A DNA stretch of 64,000 nucleotides from Motacilla alba alba (GCF_015832195.1 NC_052026.1:17083013-17147012); one strand, 5' to 3'; positions 15,284-26,929 are shown, counted from the stretch's first letter. Notes: generated from the letters alone by a model not told the origin. Program-made: numbers and translations.

Positions 15284-15408
15284 TTTTTCATTTTTTGCAC
15301 TTTTGTAGCACCCTGAGCCCCAAACATGAATCATTTTGTTTCAAGCACTGCACAGACACTGGGTGAAGAGGTGGCCTTTGCTCTGAGGAGTTTAAAATCC
15401 AGTTAAAC
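15284..15408. repeat. Ancient amniote interspersed repeat (tentative)
   Basis: The blocks GTAGCACCCTGAGCCCCAA, ATCATTTTGTTTCAAGCACT, GCACAGACAC and TGAGGAGTTTAAAATCCAGT resemble an old repeat widespread in birds and turtles whose consensus has GTAGCGCC..GGCCCCA, CATTGTGCTAGGCACTGTAC, AAACAC and AGAGCTTACAATCTAA. I recall the consensus but not a secure family name. It is heavily diverged. Confidence 0.4.
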
Positions 15409-17056
15409 TCCTTAAGCTCTAATACAGAGTGAGTGTGCAGGAGAACGTGGGAACTTTTGGGGTGTGTGTGTGGCCCCTCTCATCAGGCTGCCACTCACCC
15501 AACCTGTTATAATGCACGTGGGTAGTGGGAAAAATGTCAATTATCCATCTCAGGGCTTTCCTCACACCTCATTTCTGTGACAAACGCATGAACATCACAA
15601 ACATCATCACACAGACCATATGCTAGCAGGGCTGCCAAGCAGCAAAGTGTTGGATATTCAGAGAGCACCTTTGCAGCTCAGGCTGACACTTTCCACAGCT
15701 GATATCCACAACTTCTGTCTCATTTCTTGTTACACTGGTTGGTACTTGGGGGACAAAAGGAGTTATTAATTAATAACACTTTAGAGTTTTTATATAGGGA
15801 TTTCTGCACTCACTTTATGTACTGAGCAAGATTTTTTTCACCGGAGAATAAGAACTAAAAATTCTATTTCCCTTGTATTTAATGGGCATTAACAATGTAC
15901 AAGTTTGGTTAAGAGACAGATGTAATCTGGGAATGGATGGGAAATCGGAGGAAGCTGAAACTCCTCAGAGCTCTCCTGAGTGCCTGGCAGGGAAGGTCAG
16001 TGTGGTCAGTGCCAGGCCCAGCTCCATGGGCTGTGTAGCTGCTCCTGGAGTTTGCCACAGGCAGCTCAAGTACTGTAAATTTGGGGCATTTGTCTCTTAC
16101 CCAGAAGTTACATGAGTTTAAGGAAGCAAATATTCCCAGTGAGGCGCATTGTGAGGATGAAATTCAATCTCGGGTGATGTTCCCTGGTCAGCCCAGTCCA
16201 GCAGACAGCACCACCCTGATAAGGTCCACATTTGACTAGGGATTTTATCTAGAGCTCCAGTTCCCCTCAACTCTCTCAACAATTGGTTTCATTTTCATCC
16301 CTGCTGGCCCTGAGGCCAAATAATCTTCAGTGTTCTCTATCCCTGTGATCACTTCATCTCCTCCCACTTCTAATTTCTCTCCTACATATCAGTACTTCTC
16401 AGAGCCTTCTGAATTTCTTTCCTTCTCCTTGCTATTAACCTCACCAAATACTCCCATTTCTGTGGTAGGACTGGGAATTGAAAGCATCAGTGCTTATGGA
16501 TGAGATATGGTTTCCCACTTTCAAACAACTCTGCCTCAGCCCTTTTTGGAAAAAGTTGCAGAGTTTCATAAAGCAAGATGAAATAGACAGCAAAGTAAAA
16601 AAGGTTCAAAAGTGTCAAAGTCGTACTTCCAAGGGAATATAGAATAGATTCAAGCACTTCTCCTGATTCCATGTGCCAAACCTGCATGTGGCCCTTGAGT
16701 TTCCCCAGAGCATGCAGATGGCAGCGATGCAGGGATCCCAGGGTTTGTGAGCACTGAGCAGAGAGGTGGGAGCAGTGCGCCCCCAGCCAGCTCCTCCCTG
16801 CTTTAGAAACACAACCCAGTTTGTTCTTCTCTTGAAAGGGACCTGGAGCGTTTGGCTGGGTGACGCTGCAGCTCTGAACCATGACATTGAATTTTAAGGC
16901 ATTATTTTATTATAGTTGTCTTTGGCTTTTAATTTTTTTTAAACTTTTTAGTCATGATTTAATTTCTCAGAGGCCAATGCCAAATTTTTCCAATTGTAAG
17001 CTATTATTAGTTAATCAGCAGCAGTTTTTGATTATGAAAAGCACATATTTATTCAG

Positions 17057-17160
17057 AGAATCACAAACTGGCTTGGGTTGGAAGCCATTCAGGGTCATGC
17101 AGTTCCAAACCCTCTGCAGTGGGAAGAGATGCCACCAATACAACAAGTTCCTAAAGCCTG
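17057..17160 (-). mobile_element. CR1 LINE 3' fragment (short)
   Basis: GAGAATCACAAACTGGCTTG followed by GGTTGGAAG, GTTCCAAACCCTCTGC and GGGAAGAGATGCC matches the reverse-complemented CR1 3' end. Homology fades into a T-rich run (T7, G, T17 at 17165-17189), and the left end of that run abuts the fragment. Confidence 0.75.
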
Positions 17161-17164
17161 GGGG

Positions 17165-17189
17165 TTTTTTTGTTTTTTTTTTTTTTTTT
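17165..17189 (+). repeat. Poly-T tract
   Basis: Seven T, one G, then seventeen T. It lies directly after the short CR1 fragment. A low-complexity run, prone to length error. Confidence 0.9.
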
Positions 17190-19718
17190 AGTTATTTAGT
17201 TGGGGTTTGTGTTTCTTTAGGGGATTTAAAAATAAGATACATGTAATTCACAAAGGCTGCAATCTAAGCAGTATCTATACAGTGGCTTGTACAGAGAATT
17301 TCAACTTCCCACATTTGTAGTGACAAGAAAATACTACATTTTTTTGGTTGGTAGCTTTAGGAAGTTGAAGTGAGTCTATTAAAACACCTGCCATAAACCC
17401 AACATCAACTGCAAAGGGTGATTTGTCACCAGGGAGGCCTTACTCAGGGAGCCTCCCATCAAAACCTTGCTGTGGGCACAAGACCCTTCCTGGAAGCAGT
17501 TCCCAGCCTGGGAGTGTGGGCACCAGCACACTCTGAGCACTCTGAAATTGCTTTAAGCTGCTGCTGCTCCCAGATTCTGTGGTTTTCCCTCCTGGTTCTC
17601 CTTCAGTACAAGACTTTGCAAGCAGGATGTGCCACCTGACAGCCTGAGATAGGTTTGTCTGGAGAGACTGCAGTGTCTGAGGGGAAAGAGGTTTTGTTTC
17701 TTCTTTATTTATAATCCCTCTTGCTTTCAGCAAAATTCAATGCAACACCAAATGAGCTGATGAAATTCTGGTTTTCTGTCCCGCTGTGAATCCAAGGATA
17801 GTTCTCTTGCCCTAAAGTAAAGTGGAGGAAATGGGAGCAGTTTTTAGTTAAAAACATGTAATTGAGCCGAAGCCTTGTGCAGCAGCTGATCCTTCAGCTG
17901 CTGGGGGAGATTTTCTGCCAGAGCCCACGGTGTCTCTCAGAGAGTCTGGACTCTCCCCGGGAAGGAAATTGTCTGGTGTGAATTCACAGGGTCATGGCTC
18001 CATGGGGTGGTTTTAATTTTGTCTTGTTCTCAGCATCCACGTCTGTTTTAATTGGCAATTAAATTCATTTTCCCCAAGTTGTTTCTGTTTGGCCAGTGAT
18101 GATAATTAGTGAGTGACCTCCCTGTATTTATCTTTTCCATCTTTCTCCCCAGTTTTGCTGAGGTGGGGGAGTGAGAGGGCGGCTGGTGGGAGGCTGGGAG
18201 CAGCCCAAGGCCAGCCCTCCACTCTTGCTTTGGTAAATAGTGCCCCACGTCTCTTTCAGTGCCTTATTCTGTTTGAGTGCTTGAGATTTTGGCATTGTTT
18301 AATTGTTAACCTAACCCATCTCATCAATATTCATCATAAAATGAAGTTGTACATTCTGGAACCAGCGATGGTTCCTTTTCCCTGTGGTGCTCTGCTTTGG
18401 GATTGAATCCCAGTGAATGCCCAGAAAGGAAGGATCTCCACGAGGTCCTCTGGCAGCCCTGTCTTCATGTTGTTCTGCCTGGAGAGAAATACAGAATTTG
18501 ATGAAGAGGATGTCTGTGTAACTTGCCAGGAGTGTTGAGTGGCCACCCACCAGGAGATTATTCTCATGCTTTAGGACCATTTATAGAGATTCCACAGTCA
18601 GGAAGAGTTTAGGGATTGGCCATGAGATTGTTTCTCTTCCTTTAAAAACAATGCCCCAGTACAAGAAGTGTATACAGTGCATTTAAACAATTATGCCAAG
18701 CGTTTTATTTTGTAGTAAAACTCCATTGTTGTTGATTTTATGTAGCTGGTATCACTGTCTGTAGTTTTTTTCTGAAATTGTAATGCAGTTTTTAAAGATC
18801 CAGGGGAAGTGAAATGTAAAATAAAAATAGTGAGAGCATACAGGTAAATGAAAAGTCTGCAGCAGCAGTAACTCTAGGAGAAGGCAGGGAATACAAAACA
18901 GGTTGTCCGCAGAAAAACCTTTCACATGCAAATATATTGTTTAGAGATGTCAAAACCTGAAAAGTTCATTTAGCAATTGCAAGTTTGTGGTCAAGATCTC
19001 TTACTGAAATAGGTGGTAGTTAAATCACTAATATTTTATCCAGTATTTTGTGCAAAAAGATTCAGAGGAGAAATTTGAGGCAAAGTCTCAAATCTTTGTG
19101 CTTAAGGGATATTTTCTTCTTTATGCTGGCTTTCCTAAATATTTTAAACTTTCCATGTAAAGTGAAACAGAATTATTGACAGCGACTGTTCAATTAAAAG
19201 TTCTCACAATCCTTAGATACAGAGCAGCTCATGGGCTGTGTGACAATCCTGGCAGTAAGAAATGTTCAGTTTTTCAGTTTTAGAAAACTTTTGCTGTAGC
19301 CTGGGGCTGAATATTCTGTAAACAACCAGCGCTGAGCCTAAAGATGTACTGGATATCTGAAAGCACTTTGCCACAGAAGAGCCTTTGGAGATCCTGGGCT
19401 GCGATGAGGAGCACAATGGGGTCTCTATTGCCACTGCTCAGTTTGTGGAACTGGGTGTGCATTTGGTTGGAGTGATCACAAAAGGCTCATGTCCAAAGTG
19501 TTTTATATTTATCTGCTACCCTGTTAGACTGGTCAAAGCCTCTTCATCTTTCTCAAAGTACATATTCATGCACTTCTTTATGAAGAAGAATACAAAAAAT
19601 ATAGAATTTATTTGAAAGTTTTTTTTTCCCTTTGAGAGACATTTCTTCCCAAATCTATAGACAAGCTAATGACAAAGATATCTGGAGCTTGTGTTCCAAA
19701 GTTGATATTTACAATGTG

Positions 19719-19748
19719 TTTTTTTCTTTTTTTCTTTTCACCCCCCAG
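19719..19748 (+). other. 3' splice site (polypyrimidine tract and AG) of CDH13 exon 3
   Basis: A run of about 27 nearly pure pyrimidines, T-rich then CCCCCC, ends in AG at 19747-19748 directly before the coding block. It is a strong acceptor. The reading frame would also allow a GTG at 19748, but homology and the AG place the exon start at 19749, with the codon split across the intron. Confidence 0.85.
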
Positions 19749-19957
19749 TGAAATTTGATGACTGCAAGGGGAACAACAAATTGAACTTTGAAGTTTCTAA
19801 CCCAGACTTTAGAGTGGAACTCGATGGGAATTTGGTTGCACTCAAGAATGTATCAGAAGTTGGCAGAGCCTTGTTTGTCCACGCACGGTCGGAGCACGCC
19901 GAGGATATGGCAGAAATCTTTATTCTTGAAGCAAATGAAAAACATGGTGCATTAAAG
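19749..19957 (+). CDS. CDH13: T-cadherin (CDH13) coding exon, probable exon 3: cadherin prodomain
   Basis: This internal exon of 209 nt encodes the bulk of the prodomain of T-cadherin, a GPI-anchored cadherin that lacks the usual transmembrane and catenin-binding tail. The first two bases (TG) finish a codon begun in the previous exon. Reading then gives KFDDCKGNNKL, VALKNVSEVGRALFVHAR and HAEDMAEI, which line up without gaps against my recollection of the mammalian blocks DCKGNDKL, VALRNITAVGKTLFVHAR and HAEDMAEL. There is an N-glycosylation sequon NVS at 19847-19855 and one cysteine in DCKG. There is no stop in the exon. It is bounded by a pyrimidine-rich AG acceptor (19747-19748) and an AAG|GTAAGA donor, and ends on a complete codon (phase 0). 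The prodomain keeps the precursor non-adhesive until cleavage. Identity as T-cadherin rather than a classical cadherin rests on these blocks together with the next exon. Confidence 0.95.
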
Positions 19958-19963
19958 GTAAGA
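19958..19963 (+). other. 5' splice site of CDH13 exon 3
   Basis: AAG|GTAAGA immediately follows the last complete codon. It fits the U1 consensus well except at the final base. A 23-base A run begins only 21 nt further on. Confidence 0.85.
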
Positions 19964-19978
19964 TAAATACCAAAGATT

Positions 19979-20001
19979 AAAAAAAAAAAAAAAAAAAAAA
20001 A
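19979..20001 (+). repeat. Poly-A tract (23 A) just inside intron 3
   Basis: Twenty-three uninterrupted A residues start 21 nt after the exon 3 donor. The tract could be the tail of a lost retrosequence or simple slippage. No retrosequence body is recognisable beside it. Confidence 0.9.
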
Positions 20002-20604
20002 GAGGGCCAAGGGGATGCTGCTGCTAAATATTTACATGTGTCACTTAGGATTGTAGGCAATTTTAATCTGTTAGCAGAGATCAAAATCAGTCTTCAATGC
20101 AGATATTGCTGCAACATTTTCGCTCTTGGTTTAATTTGTGATGCAGATTTCCCAGGTTGTGGAAGATATATTACATCTTCAGGTGTGGATGCTAAACATT
20201 CATAAAGACTTTATTCAAATGAAAGAGCCCAAGTATGAAAATTGACTGCTTCTTCATATATATGTTATGCCAGGTAATCACAGTTTGGCCACAACTAAAA
20301 ATGGAAAATCATAGTTTAAATGTGTAATTTAGAATTTACAGAACCTTCTCGTTCGGCTCCAAGTCTAAGTGCGTGGGAATGAATTCTGTGTAATTTAAAT
20401 TTTCATATTCGTCTGTTTATCTGACATTGTTAGGTGGTAAAGTGAATAAACATCTGCACACAAACAGTGACACACATTTCCACTCTGTCTCTATACCCTG
20501 GTGATTTTTGTTCTGCTCTGTCCACTGAATGTTTTGTCCTTTCTTTCCCCCTCCTGAATTTCAGTGTAAAACAAACCTCATCCTTAGGGGATAAAGCACT
20601 TCAT

Positions 20605-20653
20605 AAATTGAGTTGAATTATTGTAAATTGAATTATTATAAATTGAATTATTT
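20605..20653 (+). repeat. Short tandem repeat, unit about 15 bp (TTGAATTATTRTAAA)
   Basis: Three consecutive copies of TTGAATTATT plus GTAAA, ATAAA or TACTT give a 15-bp period. An AT-rich microduplication. Confidence 0.8.
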
Positions 20654-21533
20654 ACTTCACACCCCTGCAAGTAACAAAAGGAGATGTGAGGTAGCTGCAC
20701 TTCTGTGTCCTGGCATTTAGGAGAGAGGCAGGCAAGGCAGTGGCTCGCTGGGTAATTAAGCCTGGTACCTTTCCAGACCTATAATTTCACAGAAGTATAC
20801 AGAAACTTTGATAAAAATGACTGACCTATGTCTTGATTTGGTATTTAGACATTCAATTGCCAACATTCTCATTATATTCCCAACAATATATTAGTATAAC
20901 TTAGGTCTTCCATCATAAAAACAAATTATCTTCAGGAGAAAGGTTGAACAACCTTCTGAAAGTCCATGGACGAGGAAAGGTTTTGCTCTGCACTTTAAGC
21001 ACCACACCATGTGAATATGGATTGCCAGCAGGAGAGAAAGAACCAGAATGTGTAACTGCAGAAAGCGGATCAGAACACTGAAATGGAATTTAATTTTATT
21101 TAAATATGCCGTTTCTTCACAAAATTAAATTTTAACACAGTCAAACTTGAGGGAGTCTTACGTGGAGGAGCTGTGAGTTTAGGACCACAGACTGCCAAAT
21201 TCAGAGCAGGAAAGCTACACTTGAGGAGCAAGCTGGGCACTTGGCTGTCCTGTGCCTCAGACTAGCAAGCCTTGCTCCTTCTGTTCCATTCACAAGAATG
21301 TTCAAATGGTTTTATTTTGAAATCTTAGGAGCAGTTTCAAAATGGGGATCATCATTCTCTGGTTAGAAGTTACTAGAACCACTGAGGAGTTTGAGACGTC
21401 TCTGACAGCAGATCAGGAGTTAAATTTCAAGGGATTGGTTTATGTGTGAAGATCTGACTCTCTGAGAATCACATTCTGAAGATTTATTCTGGTTTTTTTA
21501 GAGAAGCAGCCCTTCAATATCTTTGAGGAGAGA

Positions 21534-21613
21534 TATTCTGTGGATGCTACAGTGTAAGGGAAATCATGTCAGCTATTCTATGGCTGTTACAATCTAGGGG
21601 AAATCTTGTCTCA
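21534..21613 (+). repeat. Tandem duplication, 40-bp unit
   Basis: TATTCTGTGGATGCTACAGT..GGGAAATCATGTC (from 21534) is followed exactly 40 bp later by TATTCTATGGCTGTTACAAT..GGGAAATCTTGTC (from 21574). The copies are alike without indels but carry several substitutions, so the duplication is not recent. Confidence 0.8.
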
Positions 21614-23464
21614 TGAGCAGCAGTTACAGGATGTGTATTTGCACAGACTATGACAAGCTCTGCCAGCGACCTTTTGTCTTTAGGTCCTGTTTGGGTTCTG
21701 GAGAGTCTCCCCTCAGAGTGTTCCAGCAATACTGCTGGAGTGGATGCCTAGTGTTGAAATCTCTCTCCAGACTACATTTGAAAGCCAGAGCTGCTTTGGC
21801 CCCACCCCTGGATTCTTTTCCCGACCACTTTGTGTTGTTTCAGAAAGAGAAAACCAGTCTAAATCAGGCAAATTCCGCCACTTGCCAGCCTTTCCTCACA
21901 AGTGACAATATCACAACATCTCAACCTGCATTCATCACTTCTTTCTGGATTTTGATATTCAGCCCATGAACAGCTGATTACCCATTTCAGGTGGGATTTA
22001 GTGTCTGCAATGCAATTGTGAGTTACACGGTGCCTTAATGTGTCCTGGGAAATCCATCTAAGGGAATCACCCACCCTTCAAGGGAATATAAAAGTCTCGG
22101 GATGGCTGTCCTGTCTGGCCTCACCCAGTCCTCTGTAGCTGTTAAACCAGTATTTCTTCCCAACCTTTTTCATCTATTTGCCTATTTTAAACACCACACA
22201 GACAGTGTTGTCTTTCTGTTTGTCATACTTGAGAAGGATATAAAGACTGCAGCGTCCTATCTAAAGTGATTTTATGATAAATTTGAACTTAATCCCGTAC
22301 TTTTGCAGTCTAAATGTGTCAGCATGGAAACAGCAGAACTGCTCCATCTGTTTATGCAAGGAGCCTTGGCTAAGAAATGCTCAGATGGAACCTCAGCAAT
22401 TCAGCATAATTCTGTGGGGTTAAGATGAGCACATGCTGGAGCAGTGCTTAGCATTCAGTACTTAGAGAACAGTACCTTGTCTAATTAGAGGATAAGTAGT
22501 TCTTAAGTATTTCCCCACTGCCAGCAACTGCCATTTCCTTTCTGAAAGCATGTAACCTACATCTGTGAAATCCCATTGTTAATGTTACTAATTGCAGATT
22601 CCCAACGTGTTTGGGAATGGCTCTCAACAATGATTTCTGATGTGCTGACTGGCAGCCTAGGAACAGGCAGTAGCTCCTAGAACTTTCTGATTGCTACCAA
22701 CCATACTTTGGATGAATATGGAAATTATTTAGAGGTGCAATCTGGAGTGTGCAGAAAAGCTTTTGGTATTCTGCTGGTGAAGGGGTGCAGTTCTTTCCTG
22801 CTAAAGATGGGGGATTATTCCAGCTGGCCTCACCAATCCATCCTATGTGATTAACTAAATTAACTTCATGGCCAGAGTATAATCAGTGGCTGTTGGAATA
22901 TCACTTAGTATTTAACTGTTATTTGCATCTGAAGGGCCTGTTTTCCTCCTCTTCTGCCAGGAGCATAATAGACCTGCAGAGCCTGCAGCTTTCCATCCAG
23001 GGGTGGCCATGGATATAATATGGGCAGAGGTGGTTCCTCAATCATGGCCATGGTCACAAAATCTCCTGCAGGAGCAGATACTGCACTGCTGCTTTCCCTG
23101 ATGTCTGCAAGTCTAACACACCCTAAATCCCATCAGTCTCTGCTACAGATATCCATACATGCAGAAATCTGGCCATCAGACTCCACATCAGATTCCAGAT
23201 CAGACTCCAGCTGGAATTGCTTTCTCCAGCCCGCAGGATGTGCCTCCTCCCTCCTGTGATTTTGGATAGATGTACTGGTCTCTGTCTGTCTTGATGGAGA
23301 GGAATATTCCCAAAAATCTTCAGTCATTTCTGAAAGGCTTTTGAATGTGAGTGCACAGAAGAGCCTGTGGAAGGTGGAATAGTTAACTCTTTAACAGTTA
23401 TGTGCCTGTACACCCTTGGAGCCCGATGCAATCAGTGCTCAGTGAAAAAGAGGAATTCCGCATG

Positions 23465-23480
23465 CATTCCCCATGGAGCA
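23465..23480 (+). repeat. 16-bp direct repeat, left copy
   Basis: CATTCCCCATGGAGCA, exactly repeated at 23930-23945. The two copies bracket the LTR-like block asymmetrically (28 bases to the left, 60 to the right). Confidence 0.9.
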
Positions 23481-23507
23481 GTGCTGGTGGGCAATGGAAC
23501 CTTCCAG

Positions 23508-23869
23508 TGAGAAATGCTACTCACTTCCAAAAATTTAGAAAGGTCTATTAAAACCTTATTAAAAACACAACAGAAGACTCAATAGAGAAAAAATTACGAC
23601 ACCAGGAGCTGAGGATTTTCCCCACCATGTGCTCACCCACACAATGGAGGTTTCACCTTTTAACCCTTTAGTCCCTCCCAAAGTTCTATCCATCTACTCC
23701 TTCTTCTCTGTCCAGTGGTGGAGTTTTACTTCTTTAAATCTTCTCTGGAGGTCAGGTGCTGCCATATTAGCAAGCTGACCCTCCCAAATGTCCCAAACCC
23801 AGGCCACTCCCTGATAACAACACAAGGGGGGTAAAACACAACTATAAATCTATAAAACTTCTCTTAACA
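23508..23869 (-). mobile_element. Solo LTR-like block (endogenous retrovirus class, probably ERVL-like)
   Basis: Read on the minus strand it starts TGTTAAGAGAAGTTTTATAG. It has a GGGTTAAAAGGTGAAACCTC box suggesting a TATA-like promoter, then CAGCTCCTGGTGTCGTAATT and a TTTTTAATAAGGTTTTAATA poly-A-signal-like region, and ends near CATTTCTCA. The TG..CA ends, order of promoter before poly-A signal, and about 360-bp length fit a solo LTR, and I recall similar wording from passerine LTRs. No coding region accompanies it. A matching 4-6 bp target duplication was not found, so the edges are uncertain. Confidence 0.5.
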
Positions 23870-23929
23870 CATGTATATGATATGTGCCTTTTAATTGTGA
23901 GAGCCGACCATGCCATTACTCATCTATCA

Positions 23930-23945
23930 CATTCCCCATGGAGCA
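23930..23945 (+). repeat. 16-bp direct repeat, right copy
   Basis: An exact copy of 23465-23480. Similarity does not extend clearly upstream; downstream the next few bases (GTGCTGG against ACGTTGG) are loosely alike. Confidence 0.9.
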
Positions 23946-24404
23946 ACGTTGGGATGTGTCTTGCTCTGCCTGTGCCCTGCTCTGCCCAGCATTTGCTTGA
24001 TGCCCTCTCACACAGTCAGGACTGGAGTGCTTGGGGATATTAAGAAAAAAGAGACCTGGAAATGTTTTGATTCACCCAGAATTCCCCAAATGAACTTTGG
24101 ATTCATTTTGAATAATTCAGAGAATTGCTAAGCCTCAAATCCCTAATGGAAAAATAAATCACTCATAAACCCTGGTTGGGGAGAAAATGGCTGAGCCAAT
24201 GACTGGCAGCACTCTCCGATTTTTTAAACTTGTGTCTTGTCCAATGCTTGGTCCCTGCTTTGTTTTATGGAGAAAGTAGGACAACTGAAAGTTGGAAATT
24301 TCATCTTATCTGAACATGTGTCCAGACATTAGAGGATTTATGTATTTATTGAAAGAGTCAGGTTTTGTGGAAGGCAGAAAGCGTAGCCAGGCTTTTTCAG
24401 AGCC

Positions 24405-24478
24405 TCATAACAAATGGTGAGTTGCAAAAGGTGGCAAGCTGGGACTTGAACTTTGTCCTCCAAGGCTAAATAAAATGG
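24405..24478 (+). repeat. Possible MIR core-SINE remnant
   Basis: GTGGCAAGCTGGGACTTGAA, CTTTGTCCTCCAAGGCT resembles the MIR segment GTGGCAGAGCTGGGATTCGA, ACCCAGGTCT..CCAAAGCC. The match is short and diverged. It would be a relic of amniote age. Confidence 0.4.
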
Positions 24479-26819
24479 TGTCTGCTGGTCCTGGTCCCCC
24501 TCTGAAATCTAGTGCTGGTTTTAATGAACATACCCTCAGTATACTGAGAGCTAAAAGGAAACCTTGGGACACAATCTGTCTCTGCCTCTCTGCGCTGGCA
24601 GCCTTTATTTTTTTTTCCTTCCCCACAGCAAAGGGAGTTATTTAGAACTTTTATTTGTTGCACCGTTACAGACACAGGGTGAGGGGTGGAGGGGAGTGAG
24701 ATATCAAGAGTCTGGCACCAGAGCAGATAAGAGGGCAGGCAGATATTCAGAAATTCCAGGCTGGTAGTAACTTCACTGCATGGTGCTCAGCAGTCTTCCA
24801 TACAGAAGGATGAAATGATTAAATAGAAACTGTCAAACCCTCAGGACACATTTCAGGCACTAGATAGAAAAGGAACAGAAGAAAGAAAAGAAGAGATAAG
24901 GGTGAGGAGCACACCCAGAGACAGCATGTTGTAGACAAAGTTTAAAGCCATCTCCAGCAGCAGCTCAGACTGAAGGAAATGAAGTTGCCCCAGTGCTGCT
25001 ACTTTGTCCAGTGCACTTTGTACCAGCCAGGGGCTGGGCAGAAGCTGCTGCTTTTTTTCCCTTTGTCAAATCACTGCTTTTTCCAATGCCAGCACTCAGC
25101 TGTGTTTGTTACAGTAGTGACAGAGCCTCAGCAGCCTGGCTGGAATCTTCCCTGCAGACCCAAATTCTCATTCCTACCAAGCCTTTGCCTTTTGTGCAAG
25201 TTGCTTTCTGCCTGTGCATGTTTCCCAAAGTATCAAACAGAAATAATGAAACTAAGCTCCTTGGATTTAAACCTTAGCATTTCTTGTTTGTGTCTTGCTC
25301 TCTGCTTATCCCCACAGGATAGAGATTGCAAATATTATGGATATGAGATAAAAAGTGCCTAGAGCCTTAAATCCTACATGTATGGCTTTCTGCCTTAGAA
25401 AGATGATAACGGATCAATAATCTTATTATGAATCAGGATTCTCTCACAGCAGAAAATATTCAGGCAAGGAAGTGTGAATAGTTGAGTTTAGTCATCTGGC
25501 AATTCAATAAGTTATTTGGAAAACAAGATCAAGAATCAGCCTCTCTGATATAGCAGGCAATCGTTCCCATTAACGTATATTAGCATTTTCCTGTTTAGAA
25601 CAGAATTCCAAAGAGGCTGAAAATGACTGTGCAGAGGTATGGAGATGGACTCTCATATGAGATATTGACAAACAGGTTCGAAGATTTCCATGTTATTAGA
25701 TTTTGCATATAGCAGTTGCAGCAGAAAGGGATGCACTGCATAAATAAAATACCATGTTTTGCATTTAATTTTAAGGCACAAAATAGAATAAGTCACAGGG
25801 GGTGCATCAATACCTATGATACATTTGAGTTATTATACTGATCAAAACTGTGTATAGAATACCATTTCCAGAAAAGCTGAGGAGATCCCTTGCCTTCAGA
25901 TGTGAAAGTGTCCTCCAGGCATATAAAGAAGGATTTTCTTAAAGATCAAACAACAAAAAAAGTAATTTTCTCACTGTTGTGTTCAGTTTGGCAGAAAGTT
26001 TAACATATTAACATTCTCCTAGCCATTAAGTTATTAAGTTGTTATCACTCCTGTTACTTTTGTTATCACACTGCAAACACATATTGACTTGGAATTCATG
26101 CATAAAAAGCTGAGGTAAAAGTGATCTTAGAATTTAATACCTGTGTATTGGTGGCATTTTCGAAAATGACTTTTCCGTGCTATAATCACCACTGAATAGA
26201 TATTTTTTTTCTTTTGAAGTCTGCAATGCTACTTTTAGGATTTCACAAAATACATCTCAATTAATGTCAATGAAAGCAAGAGCTTGTTCTCATCAATGGG
26301 TCATTCTCTAGTGTCATTTAGCTGCCTTTTAAACGACATTTATATAAAAATCCTCGGTGCAAACCACTTGCTGTTGCAGAAACAACAAAGAGCTCCTTTT
26401 ATATCAGAAATCTCCTCAACCTCTGTGTTCCATAGAAATTCCAGTCACCTGTTTCCCTTTTTGTCCCTCAGTCTGATCCAGAACCTGCTGCAATGATCAG
26501 GTTCCAGTGGGTTTCAGCTGAAGCCCTGGGAGCCCGAGCTGTGCCTGGCAGTGCTGTGGCTGTGGCTGCCCTGCCCCTTTGCTGGGCAGTTTTTGGGTGT
26601 CCCTGCAGTCCCCCCCAGAGCAGCTCTGATTTGATGGACACTCACACTTCTGCAGCCTCCCCGCACCTCCAATGCCAGGCTTGTGCTTCCTCAGGCCTGC
26701 ACTGAATTTACCCTTCCCCAGCACCAAGGAAATGCAGGTTTCATATACACTGGCTTTGGAGTTTGCTCTGACAAAGATCCATTTATCTGAGAATTATTAT
26801 GGTGCCAAGAGATGTGGCA

Positions 26820-26833
26820 GTTGCCATAGCAAC
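26820..26833. promoter_or_regulatory. Consensus RFX X-box
   Basis: GTTGCCATAGCAAC is a perfect match to the X-box form GTNRCC-N(0-3)-RGYAAC bound by RFX factors, with both half-sites intact and a 2-bp spacer. An AP-1 consensus TGACTCA lies about 100 bp downstream (26930-26936). The site is seen; that it acts as an intronic enhancer is inference. Confidence 0.55.
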
Positions 26834-26929
26834 AATTACATATTGTGTTGAATACCAGAGTAAATGCTATAAAGAACAGGAGCCACTGGTGGTTTTCATT
26901 AATTTAATGTTCCTTTTTTGGACAAAGTG

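Larger units (their letters stand above)
1..19748 (+). other. CDH13 intron 2, 3' part (non-coding)
   Basis: This is intronic sequence upstream of exon 3. It is AT-rich with scattered poly-T and poly-A runs and no recognisable exon. The preceding exon, which should encode the precursor's cysteine-containing N-terminal segment, was looked for and not seen. Recognised contents are CR1 fragments near 86-330, 5365-5548 and 17057-17160 and an ancient repeat near 15284-15408. The stretches 400-5300, 5600-15250 and 17200-19700 otherwise show nothing I can name. Locally GC-richer patches lie at about 2520-2760 and 12180-12420. Open frames here (for example 2485-2973 on the minus strand, 8155-8481, and 11715-12161 on the minus strand) match no family I recognise. 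Confidence 0.85.

Noticed and set aside
1..19748. Possible CDH13 exon 2 upstream of exon 3
   Set aside because: I looked for the segment expected to precede DCKGN and found nothing similar next to splice sites; it must lie upstream of the window.
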